Source: Marinobacter sp. HL-58 (GTDB taxonomy: Bacteria > Pseudomonadota > Gammaproteobacteria > Pseudomonadales > Oleiphilaceae). Taken from it: a stretch of 64,000 nt of DNA. Every line of letters begins with the position of its first letter. Position 1 is the first letter of the stretch. The notes under the pieces are model-generated. The model was not told where the DNA came from, made no database searches, and saw only the letters and a list, made by a program, of their open reading frames with translations. The position numbers and the translations under genes were made by a program. This document shows, piece by piece, positions 56,096 through 64,000 of the stretch. The stretch is taken from assembly GCF_001314605.1 (NCBI RefSeq), contig NZ_LIHP01000007.1, forward strand, positions 12,671-76,670, given 5' to 3'.

Positions 56096-59000
56096 TCAAT
56101 CATAGACCAGTTCTACCGACTGGTCGCCCACCAGGTATTTCAGTTCCAGCAGAAGATCGTCATCGGGTTGCACCCGCCAGGATTCACCCAGCTCAATGCG
56201 GGTGCTGGCGTTATCGCTGCTGTACTCGATCCATACCGGACTGCCTTCGCACCGGAAGGGCCTGAGGGTGGAATCCAGTTTATCCAGCAGACCATTCTGG
56301 AGCTGGTCCGCATGAATGGCCAGTTTCAGCCCACGGCTGAACTGCTGCCGCGCCGTGCCCACGTCCATCACCGAGTTCACCCGCATTTTCATCTGGCCGG
56401 AATAATCATCGTGGCTGACCTGTCCTTCCACAACAATCACCTGGTCTGACTGCAGCAATTCCCGATTCTCGAAAAATGCCTCGGAAAACAGCGTTGCCTC
56501 AATCCGTGCACTGCGATCATCCAGCGTGATAAATGCCATGGTGGAGCCGGTGCGGGTTTTCATGGAACGCTGGGCCACAACCAGTCCGGCAACCCGCTGT
56601 GGCTGCCGGGCCGGCTTGAGATCCGCAATGGATGAGCGCACAAACCGCCGAACTTCCTGCTCGTACTCGTCGAACGGATGCCCGGTCAGGTAGAGGCCCA
56701 GGGTGTCCTTCTCACCTTTCAGGCGTTCTTTCTTGGGCCATTCCCGCACATTTGCCACGTCGGAGTATGGATCGCCATCTTCCCCGCCCATCAGCATGTC
56801 CCCGAACATGTCCGTCATGCCCACGGATTCGTTGCGGGATTGCTGGCCCGCCTGCTGGATGGCCTTGTCGATGCTGGCCATCAGCTGCGCACGCCCGGCA
56901 CCCAGCTTGTCCATGGCCCCGGAGCGAATCAGCGCTTCCATGGCCCGTTTGTTGACTTTTTTCAGATCCACCCGACGGCAGAAATCAAAGATATCCTGGT
57001 AAGGCTCGCCGTTTGCCCGACCGGCCTGGATACTCTGGATCGGCCCCTCGCCCAGGCCTTTGATCGCCCCCAGGCCATACACAATGGCGCCGTCATCGTT
57101 CACTGTGAAGGTGTACTCGGAACGGCTGACATCCGGAACCAGCAACTCCAGCCCCATGCTGCGGCATTCCTCCACCAGCGTGACCACCTTGTCGGTGTTC
57201 TGCATATCCGCCGTCAGTACCGCCGCCATGAACTCCGCGGGATAATGCGCCTTCAGCCAGAGGGTCTGGTAGGACACCAGGGCGTAAGCGGCAGAGTGGG
57301 ATTTGTTGAAGCCGTAACCGGCGAATTTTTCCACCAGGTCGAAGATGTTCTCCGCCAGGGTCTTGTCGATGCCGTTCTTTTCACAGCCATCCAGGAAGAA
57401 CTGTTTCTGCTTGGCCATCTCCTCGGGCTTCTTCTTGCCCATGGCCCGGCGCAGCATGTCGGCGTTACCCAGGGTATAGCCTGCCATTACCTGGGCAATC
57501 TGCATGACCTGCTCCTGGTACAGGATTACCCCATAGGTGGGCTCCAGGACCGGCCGGAGCCCTTCATACTGGTAATCCGGGTGGGGGAAGGACATCGGCT
57601 GGCGACCGTGCTTGCGGTCGATGAAGTCATCCACCATGCCCGACTGCAGTGGCCCGGGACGAAACAGCGCCACCAGGGCGATCATGTCTTCCAGGGAGTC
57701 CGGTTGCAGACGGCGGATCAGATCTTTCATGCCCCGGGATTCCAGCTGGAAGACCGCCGTAGTCTCCGCCTTCTTGAGCATCTCGAAGGACGCCCCATCG
57801 TCCAGGGGGATTTCGTTGATATCCAGTGCCGGCTCGCCCCGCTTTTCCCGGCGGGGATTGATCATCTTCAGGGCCCAGTCGATGATGGTGAGGGTTCGCA
57901 GGCCCAGGAAGTCGAACTTCACCAGGCCGGCATCTTCCACATCGCCCTTGTCGAACTGGGTCACCAGGCTGCCGCCCTCGTCGTCGCAGTACAGCGGCGA
58001 GAAATCAGTGATCTTGGTGGGCGCAATGACCACGCCGCCCGCGTGCTTGCCGGCGTTACGGCACACGCCTTCCAGCTTCAGTGCCATTTCCCAGATTTCC
58101 TGGGCTTCCTCGTCGTTCTCCAGGAACTCGACCAGTTGTGGCTCCTGTTCCAGGGCTTTTTCCAGGGTCATACCCGGTTCGAAGGGAATCATCTTCGACA
58201 GCTTGTCCGCCAGCCCGTAGGACTTGCCCTGAACCCGGGCCACGTCACGCACAACCGCCTTGGCGGCCATGGTGCCGAAAGTAATAATCTGGGAAACCGC
58301 TTCCCGACCGTATTTCTCCGCCACGTAGGCAATCACCCGGTCGCGGCCCTCCATGCAGAAGTCCACGTCAAAGTCGGGCATGGATACCCGTTCCGGGTTC
58401 AGGAAGCGCTCGAACAGCAGGTCGTATTCCAGTGGATCAAGATCGGTAATCAACTGGGCGTAGGCCACCAGAGAGCCGGCACCAGACCCCCGGCCCGGGC
58501 CCACCGGTACACCGTTGTTCTTGGCCCATTTGATGAAGTCCATAACGATCAGGAAGTAACCCGGGAACCCCATCTGGGTGATGATATCCAGCTCGAAGTT
58601 CAGCCGTGTGTAGTAGGCCTCACGCTTCTTGTCGTAATCCGGGTCATCTTTGCTCAGGGTCTTGGCCAGTCGCTCCTCCAGCCCCTCCTCGGATACCTTG
58701 CGGAAATATTCTTCCATGGTCATCCCGTCAGGGATGGGATAATTCGGCAGGAAGTATTCGCCCATGCGCACCTGGACCGAGCACCGGCGCGCGATCTCAA
58801 CGGTGTTTTCCACGGCCTCGGGAATATCCGAGAACAGCTCGATCATTTCTTCCGCGCTGCGCAGGTACTGCTGGTCACTGAAGCGCCGGTCCCGGCGGGG
58901 ATCATCCAGGGTGCGGCTTTCACCGATACAGACCCGGGCCTCGTGGGCCTCGAAATCCTCGGCGTGAAGAAAATGAACGTCGTTGGTGGCCACCACCGGG

Positions 59001-59578
59001 CAGGCAAGCACCTCGGCCAGTTCCACATTCAGGTGCAGACAGTCTTCATCCCCCGGTCGCCCGGTACGCTGCAGCTCCAGGTAGAAGGACCCCGGATAGA
59101 GGTTCATCCAGTACTCGGCACGCTGCCTGGCCAGTTCCGGTTTGCCGGCCATCAGAGCCTTGCCCACATCGCCCATCCGGGCACCAGACAGTGCAATCAG
59201 GCCTTCGGCCCGGCTTTCAAGCCACTTGCGCTGGATGATGGGCTTGCCGAAACGCTGCCCGTCGGTATAACCCAGGGAAACGACTTCAGTGAGGTTCAGG
59301 TAGCCATCATTATCACGGGCCAAAAGGGTAATCCGGAACGGATTGTCCGGCTCTTCCGGGTTTTCAAGCCAGAGGTCCGCGCCAATGATCGGCTTTACCC
59401 CGGCCCCCATGGCAGCCTTGTAGAAACGTACCAGGGAGCACATGTTCGACTGCTCGGTCAGGCCAACGGCTGGCATGCCAAGTTCGGCTACCCGACTGAT
59501 CAGTGGCTTTACCCGAACCAGCCCATCTACCATGGAATATTCGGAGTGCACGCGGAGGTGGACAAAGGTCTGTGACAT
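56096..59578 (-). CDS. dnaE: DNA polymerase III subunit alpha
   Basis: This is the replicative polymerase, 1160 residues, as in E. coli. It has an N-terminal PHP domain ([16 protein letters not shown]), the catalytic aspartates in [14 protein letters not shown] (about 400 and 402) and [14 protein letters not shown] (about 555), a helix-hairpin-helix region, an OB-fold and a C-terminal tau-binding region. The ATG at 59578 gives [15 protein letters not shown], the family start; the open frame to 59740 runs into the upstream gene. The PHP domain shows RVHSEYS rather than a full set of metal histidines, as usual for degenerate gammaproteobacterial DnaE. Confidence 0.97.
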   Translation of the reverse strand: MSQTFVHLRVHSEYSMVDGLVRVKPLISRVAELGMPAVGLTEQSNMCSLVRFYKAAMGAGVKPIIGADLWLENPEEPDNPFRITLLARDNDGYLNLTEVVSLGYTDGQRFGKPIIQRKWLESRAEGLIALSGARMGDVGKALMAGKPELARQRAEYWMNLYPGSFYLELQRTGRPGDEDCLHLNVELAEVLACPVVATNDVHFLHAEDFEAHEARVCIGESRTLDDPRRDRRFSDQQYLRSAEEMIELFSDIPEAVENTVEIARRCSVQVRMGEYFLPNYPIPDGMTMEEYFRKVSEEGLEERLAKTLSKDDPDYDKKREAYYTRLNFELDIITQMGFPGYFLIVMDFIKWAKNNGVPVGPGRGSGAGSLVAYAQLITDLDPLEYDLLFERFLNPERVSMPDFDVDFCMEGRDRVIAYVAEKYGREAVSQIITFGTMAAKAVVRDVARVQGKSYGLADKLSKMIPFEPGMTLEKALEQEPQLVEFLENDEEAQEIWEMALKLEGVCRNAGKHAGGVVIAPTKITDFSPLYCDDEGGSLVTQFDKGDVEDAGLVKFDFLGLRTLTIIDWALKMINPRREKRGEPALDINEIPLDDGASFEMLKKAETTAVFQLESRGMKDLIRRLQPDSLEDMIALVALFRPGPLQSGMVDDFIDRKHGRQPMSFPHPDYQYEGLRPVLEPTYGVILYQEQVMQIAQVMAGYTLGNADMLRRAMGKKKPEEMAKQKQFFLDGCEKNGIDKTLAENIFDLVEKFAGYGFNKSHSAAYALVSYQTLWLKAHYPAEFMAAVLTADMQNTDKVVTLVEECRSMGLELLVPDVSRSEYTFTVNDDGAIVYGLGAIKGLGEGPIQSIQAGRANGEPYQDIFDFCRRVDLKKVNKRAMEALIRSGAMDKLGAGRAQLMASIDKAIQQAGQQSRNESVGMTDMFGDMLMGGEDGDPYSDVANVREWPKKERLKGEKDTLGLYLTGHPFDEYEQEVRRFVRSSIADLKPARQPQRVAGLVVAQRSMKTRTGSTMAFITLDDRSARIEATLFSEAFFENRELLQSDQVIVVEGQVSHDDYSGQMKMRVNSVMDVGTARQQFSRGLKLAIHADQLQNGLLDKLDSTLRPFRCEGSPVWIEYSSDNASTRIELGESWRVQPDDDLLLELKYLVGDQSVELVYD

Positions 59579-59622
59579 AGTGTCGGGGTATTCCTGCTTG
59601 TAAATAACGGCTTCGGGCCGGG

Positions 59623-60090
59623 TCAGCGCCCGATCAGTTCTTTGATGTCTTCCTCGGTCTGGGGCCCGAAGCGGGTCTCGACCAGTTCGCCCTCGGGGTT
59701 GACCACAAAGGTGGCGGGCAGTCCCACCGGGGTTTCCCAACCCAGTTCGGGCCCGGGGTCCTCTCCCAGCATGCCATATTCAATCCCCATCTTTTTGCCC
59801 AGGTCAATGAGTTCCTGACCCTGTATATCGTCAAAATTCACACCCAGGACAACAATGGCCGCGGACCGGTCAAGGTCGTTCAGCTCGGGAATTTCCTCAA
59901 GGCAGGGTTTGCACCATTCCGCCCAGTAATTGACCAGCACCCAGTGGCCGCGCAGACTTTCCCAGTCCAGCGTCGTTCCATCCGGCTTTTCAAACTCCTG
60001 GTTCTGGCAGCCCGCCAACATGAGCAAAGCCAGCAGGATTCCGAGCCCGTACCACCCGGAGGAATAACGCAATTTGGCGGGGTATTGCAC
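59623..60090 (-). CDS. TlpA-like thioredoxin-fold lipoprotein
   Basis: This 155-residue protein has a lipoprotein signal ([10 protein letters not shown], Cys28) and a TlpA/ResA-type domain with active site WCKPC (residues 59-63) in [17 protein letters not shown]. The cis-Pro segment is GLPATFVV. It should act as a membrane-anchored periplasmic thiol-disulfide reductant; partner and substrate are unknown. The start is a GTG with AGGAGG seven bases upstream. It lies upstream of dnaE on the same strand and divergent from the ArsC-like gene. Confidence 0.9.
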   Translation of the reverse strand: MQYPAKLRYSSGWYGLGILLALLMLAGCQNQEFEKPDGTTLDWESLRGHWVLVNYWAEWCKPCLEEIPELNDLDRSAAIVVLGVNFDDIQGQELIDLGKKMGIEYGMLGEDPGPELGWETPVGLPATFVVNPEGELVETRFGPQTEEDIKELIGR

Positions 60091-60162
60091 AGGGAGCCCT
60101 CCTGTTAGACTACGGCGCTCAGATCAATATACGATTTGGCTGACCTGGAAAGATGGAGAACC

Positions 60163-61135
<973 letters not shown>

Positions 61136-61163
61136 CTGCAAACCACCAACAACGGAATCCTGA

Positions 61164-61532
61164 ATGCTTCATAATCCGAAAGCGCGCACCACTGCACGAC
61201 TGACCATTGGCCTCTATCTTGCCACCCTGGTGGCACTGGTGATTACCACCTTCTATCCGGTTCAGACCGAGGGGGTCTCGGTAACCCTGATGCTCAGCAT
61301 CAAACTCATCCCGCTGCTGGCCTTCGCGGTACCGGTTTTCAGGGGCCACAACCGGGGCTACATCTGGCTGAGCTTCATCGTCATTTTCTATTTCACCCGC
61401 TACGTGGTTTCCGCCTGGCTCAGCGAAGGAGCCATTGCGCCGATGATACTAACGGTGCTCACCTTCCTGTTGTTTACAGTGGCCATGGTCCACCTTAAGG
61501 TGAATCGTCCACAGCCGGTTTCAGAAACCTGA
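61164..61532 (+). CDS. DUF2069 domain-containing membrane protein
   Basis: This 122-residue inner-membrane protein has four hydrophobic helices (LTIGLYLATLVALVITTFY, LMLSIKLIPLLAFAVPVF, YIWLSFIVIFYFTRYVV, MILTVLTFLLFTVAMVHL) and the motif KLIPLL…GHNRGYIWLSF of the DUF2069 family. Function is unknown. wrbA followed by DUF2069 is a conserved pair in Pseudomonas and relatives. A short gap of 28 bp separates it from wrbA. Confidence 0.87.
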   Translation: MLHNPKARTTARLTIGLYLATLVALVITTFYPVQTEGVSVTLMLSIKLIPLLAFAVPVFRGHNRGYIWLSFIVIFYFTRYVVSAWLSEGAIAPMILTVLTFLLFTVAMVHLKVNRPQPVSET

Positions 61533-61545
61533 CAGGAAACGCACG

Positions 61546-63351
61546 ATGGCCGATAGCACTCATCCACCAGCGCCACACAGAAGCACCCTCACCCTGAGGG
61601 ATATCTGTACCGCCCTGGTAACCAGTGGTGAGATCACACAGGAAGATGCCGAACGGGTACTGTCAGCGAACATAGGCATACAGACGGGTTCCGGCGGGCC
61701 CGCCAGCCAGCGTCACCCGCTGGAACTGGTGGCCAAGGCCGGACTGGAGAGCCTGAAAACAGGCCGCACCCTGGACCTGGACAAGCTGACCCAATGGCTG
61801 GCGGAATGGGCGGAACAACCCTACTACCACATTGACCCCCTGAAGATAGACACCCCGGCCATTGCCCGGGTGATGTCCTACGCTTTTGCCCAGCGCCACG
61901 GCATTCTTGCGGTTGAAATCGGCGAGGATGAAGTACTGGTTGCAAGCTCCGAACCCTTCAAGAGTGACTGGGAAGGCAACCTGAGACAGGCTGTCCGCAA
62001 GGACATTCAACGTGTGGTGGCAAGCCCGGAGGATATCCGCCGGTATACCGTCGAGTTCTATCAGCTGGCCAACTCTGTCAGCAAGGCTGGCGGCGGTGCG
62101 AATGCCTCTGGCCCCGCAGGTTCCCAGAACTTTGAACAGCTCCTGGATCTGGGTGCCAGCGAAAGCCCGGACGCCAACGACCAGCATGTGGTCAAGATCG
62201 TTGACTGGCTGCTGCAGTATGCTTTCGATCAGCGTGCCTCGGATATCCATATCGAACCGAGGCGTAATGTCACCCAGGTGCGATTCCGTATCGACGGCGT
62301 GCTGCACAATGTCTACGAATTTCCGGATCAGGTTGGTGTGGCGGTGACCAGCCGCCTGAAAATTCTGGGGCGCCTCAACGTGGCGGAGAAACGCCGTCCC
62401 CAGGATGGCCGTATCAAGACCCGCAAGCCGGACAACAGCGAAGTGGAGTTGCGGCTGGCCACCATGCCTACCGCCTTTGGCGAGAAAATGGTGATGCGGA
62501 TCTTTGACCCGGAAGTGCTACTGAAATCCTACGAGCAACTGGGCTTCTCGAAGGAAGACCGGGAGCGCTGGCAGGGCATTACCGACCGCCCACATGGCAT
62601 TGTGCTGGTCACCGGGCCCACCGGTTCCGGCAAGACCACCACCCTGTATTCCACCCTCAAACAGCTGGCCACCCCGGAAGTGAACATCTGTACCATCGAA
62701 GACCCCATCGAGATGGTAGAGCCGGCCTTCAACCAGATGCAGGTGCAGACCAATATTGAGCTGACTTTCGCCTCCGGCGTGCGGGCCCTGCTGCGGCAGG
62801 ACCCGGACATCATCATGATTGGCGAGATCCGTGATCTGGAAACCGCGGAGATGGCGGTACAGGCAGCCCTGACCGGACACCTGGTGCTGTCCACACTACA
62901 CACCAACGATGCCCCCAGCGCCATTACCCGGCTCATGGAGCTGGGCATCCCCCCCTACCTGATTCGCGCCACGGTACTGGGGGTGATGGCACAACGGCTG
63001 GCCAGAACCCTGTGCCCCCACTGCAAGGAGTCCGGGCCTGTGGATGAGCAGGCATGGCAGAGCCTGACCCGGCCATGGAAAGCAACAATCCCGAAGCAGG
63101 TCTATCATCCGGTAGGCTGTCTGGAGTGCCGGAACACCGGCTACTATGGCCGCGCGGGGGTGTATGAAATCATGCAGCTGTCCGGCAACCTGATCCGGCA
63201 GATCACCGAACAATGCGAACTGGAGCAATTGAGGGTGGATGCCTACAAGGATGGCATGAAGTCACTGCGTCTCAGCGGGGCACAGAAAGTGGCCGCCGGC
63301 TCCACTACGGTTGAGGAAATCCTGCGGGTGACCCCGGAGAGCCAGCGCTGA
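61546..63351 (+). CDS. GspE/PulE-family secretion ATPase
   Basis: This 601-residue hexameric ATPase of the type II secretion/type IV pilus class has an N-terminal MshEN/GspE-like domain (about 15-190), Walker A GPTGSGKTTT (about 355-364), Asp box and Walker B IIMIGEIRD (about 422-430), His box, and a zinc knuckle CPHC…CLEC (about 489-527). The gap between the four-cysteine halves is about 33 residues. No gspD, gspF, pilin or pilC gene is nearby, so the machine it powers is unknown; it may be an additional GspE/MshE paralogue. It starts 13 bp after DUF2069. Confidence 0.88.
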   Translation: MADSTHPPAPHRSTLTLRDICTALVTSGEITQEDAERVLSANIGIQTGSGGPASQRHPLELVAKAGLESLKTGRTLDLDKLTQWLAEWAEQPYYHIDPLKIDTPAIARVMSYAFAQRHGILAVEIGEDEVLVASSEPFKSDWEGNLRQAVRKDIQRVVASPEDIRRYTVEFYQLANSVSKAGGGANASGPAGSQNFEQLLDLGASESPDANDQHVVKIVDWLLQYAFDQRASDIHIEPRRNVTQVRFRIDGVLHNVYEFPDQVGVAVTSRLKILGRLNVAEKRRPQDGRIKTRKPDNSEVELRLATMPTAFGEKMVMRIFDPEVLLKSYEQLGFSKEDRERWQGITDRPHGIVLVTGPTGSGKTTTLYSTLKQLATPEVNICTIEDPIEMVEPAFNQMQVQTNIELTFASGVRALLRQDPDIIMIGEIRDLETAEMAVQAALTGHLVLSTLHTNDAPSAITRLMELGIPPYLIRATVLGVMAQRLARTLCPHCKESGPVDEQAWQSLTRPWKATIPKQVYHPVGCLECRNTGYYGRAGVYEIMQLSGNLIRQITEQCELEQLRVDAYKDGMKSLRLSGAQKVAAGSTTVEEILRVTPESQR

Positions 63352-63364
63352 TCAGCGCCGGGTT

Positions 63365-64000
63365 TCATTCCTCCGGTGACTGGCCGCACTGGTCCAGAAT
63401 CTGTTGCCATCGCCGGGCATGGGTCTCGACTGCCTGATCCAGCTGTCCCCAGAGGCTCCGGGTACTGTCGGTATCCAGATACTCCCGGTACCAGTCGCGA
63501 AACGCGTCGGGCATGGTGTCCGTTTGCAGAGTGGCCAGTTGATCCAGTGGTTCTGCCAGTGCCCCCCGGGCCTGAGCTATGCCCTCCAGGTAGCTTTTCA
63601 CGGGGCCGCCATACCCCTCTTCATAGGCGCTCCGGAGACCGGCAGGAGCAGTGTCGGACTCGCCTTCCGGGCACAGCGGCGTATTGTCAATCCTTTCGGA
63701 CAGCAGTGCCGACCCGTCCTCAAGCCGTGTCGTCAGCAGCTTCACACTGTTCATCAACTGGCCCGCCCGGTACTCGGCATGCCAGCGCTGGTGCACCTCG
63801 CCAATGTAATCAAGTGACTCGGCGGAATTACCATCCAGCAGGCTCGCCACCGTTCGGTTCAGGCGCTCAATATCTGAAGCCAGCTCCGCAACCGGGGTGT
63901 CATCAGAGGCTCTGGGGTAGTACCCCTGGGAGCGGGTGAAAAGCCGTTCTACCTCCTCCACGCCCCAGGTTGCATTCCACACAGCCAATGGCAGGGTCTC
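63365..64000 (-). CDS. DUF3080 family protein (3' part)
   Basis: The C-terminal 211 residues of a protein reading leftwards from beyond the window edge; the frame is open to base 64000, so the true start is outside. DUF3080 features are RSQGYYPRASDDTPVAELASDIERLNRTVASLL and LDYIGEVHQRWHAEYRAGQLMNSVKLLTTRLE, ending with HARRWQQILDQCGQ. Full-length members are usually small lipoproteins of unknown function. It converges with the GspE-like gene, 13 bp apart. Confidence 0.8.
   Translation of the reverse strand, partial: ETLPLAVWNATWGVEEVERLFTRSQGYYPRASDDTPVAELASDIERLNRTVASLLDGNSAESLDYIGEVHQRWHAEYRAGQLMNSVKLLTTRLEDGSALLSERIDNTPLCPEGESDTAPAGLRSAYEEGYGGPVKSYLEGIAQARGALAEPLDQLATLQTDTMPDAFRDWYREYLDTDSTRSLWGQLDQAVETHARRWQQILDQCGQSPEE

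Noticed and set aside
56678..59575. Very long open frame (965 codons) on the plus strand opposite dnaE
   Set aside because: It is the antisense frame of a high-GC gene whose sense product has intact DnaE motifs. Similar long antisense frames lie opposite alaS, valS, metG and rsxC. None has a recognisable domain or ribosome site.

Overview
The window is a chromosomal stretch of a Gammaproteobacterium. Gene order and protein sequences point to Marinobacter or a close relative: alaS-lysC-csrA-tRNA, lptFG/pepA/holC/valS, dnaE-accA-tilS-pyrG-kdsA-eno-ftsB-ispD-ispF-truD-surE-pcm-nlpD-rpoS and rsxABCDGE-nth. The assignment to Marinobacter is an inference from synteny and protein similarity recalled from memory; no 16S gene or database search was available. 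I see no phage, integrase, insertion sequence, CRISPR array or plasmid gene.

Layout. 1-5.1 kb (minus strand): alaS, lysC and csrA, then one tRNA-Ser(GCU) and two identical tRNA-Arg(ACG) genes. 5.2-14.9 kb: an RDD membrane protein, the LPS-export permease genes lptF/lptG (minus), then pepA, holC, valS, a ketopantoate reductase and a PduO-type cobalamin adenosyltransferase (plus). 15-24.6 kb: a chemoreceptor with a clear flagellar sigma-28 promoter, ampE/ampD, a DUF1631 protein, nadC, and a minus-strand run of yqcC-like, orphan parA, hda and a CDP-alcohol phosphatidyltransferase. 24.6-32.7 kb: DUF2066, purMN, DUF3108, avtA, DUF416, dcd and apbC. 32.9-41.2 kb (plus): metG, then the complete Rsx/Rnf electron-transfer operon ending in nth. 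41.2-59.6 kb (minus): a periplasmic chalcone-isomerase-fold protein, then the stress and housekeeping block rpoS, nlpD, DUF368 (PopT-like), pcm, surE, truD, ispF, ispD, ftsB, eno, kdsA, pyrG, tilS, accA, dnaE. 59.6-64 kb: a TlpA-like lipoprotein, a YfgD/ArsC-like protein, wrbA, DUF2069, a GspE-family ATPase and the 3' part of a DUF3080 gene cut by the window edge.

Most genes are core functions: translation (three aminoacyl-tRNA synthetases, three tRNA genes, truD, tilS), envelope building (lptFG, kdsA, ftsB, nlpD, ampDE, DUF368), isoprenoid, purine, pyrimidine and fatty-acid synthesis, and replication (dnaE, holC, hda). Fe-S chemistry clusters around apbC, rsxB/rsxC and nth.

The unexplained signal is between the genes. 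Five intergenic elements (213-306, 10105-10187, 10330-10421, 31439-31556, 50907-51026) are hairpins or hairpin arrays. Their stems differ in sequence from copy to copy yet stay self-complementary, while their loops recur. On one strand many loops are GAA or GCA closed by C-G, the known hyperstable cGNAg mini-hairpin; others are CA-KGGA-TG. Two copies near valS share a nearly identical core inside unrelated perfect or G-T-wobble arms. This looks like a dispersed, structure-selected repeat family. Whether it has been described before cannot be decided from the window alone.
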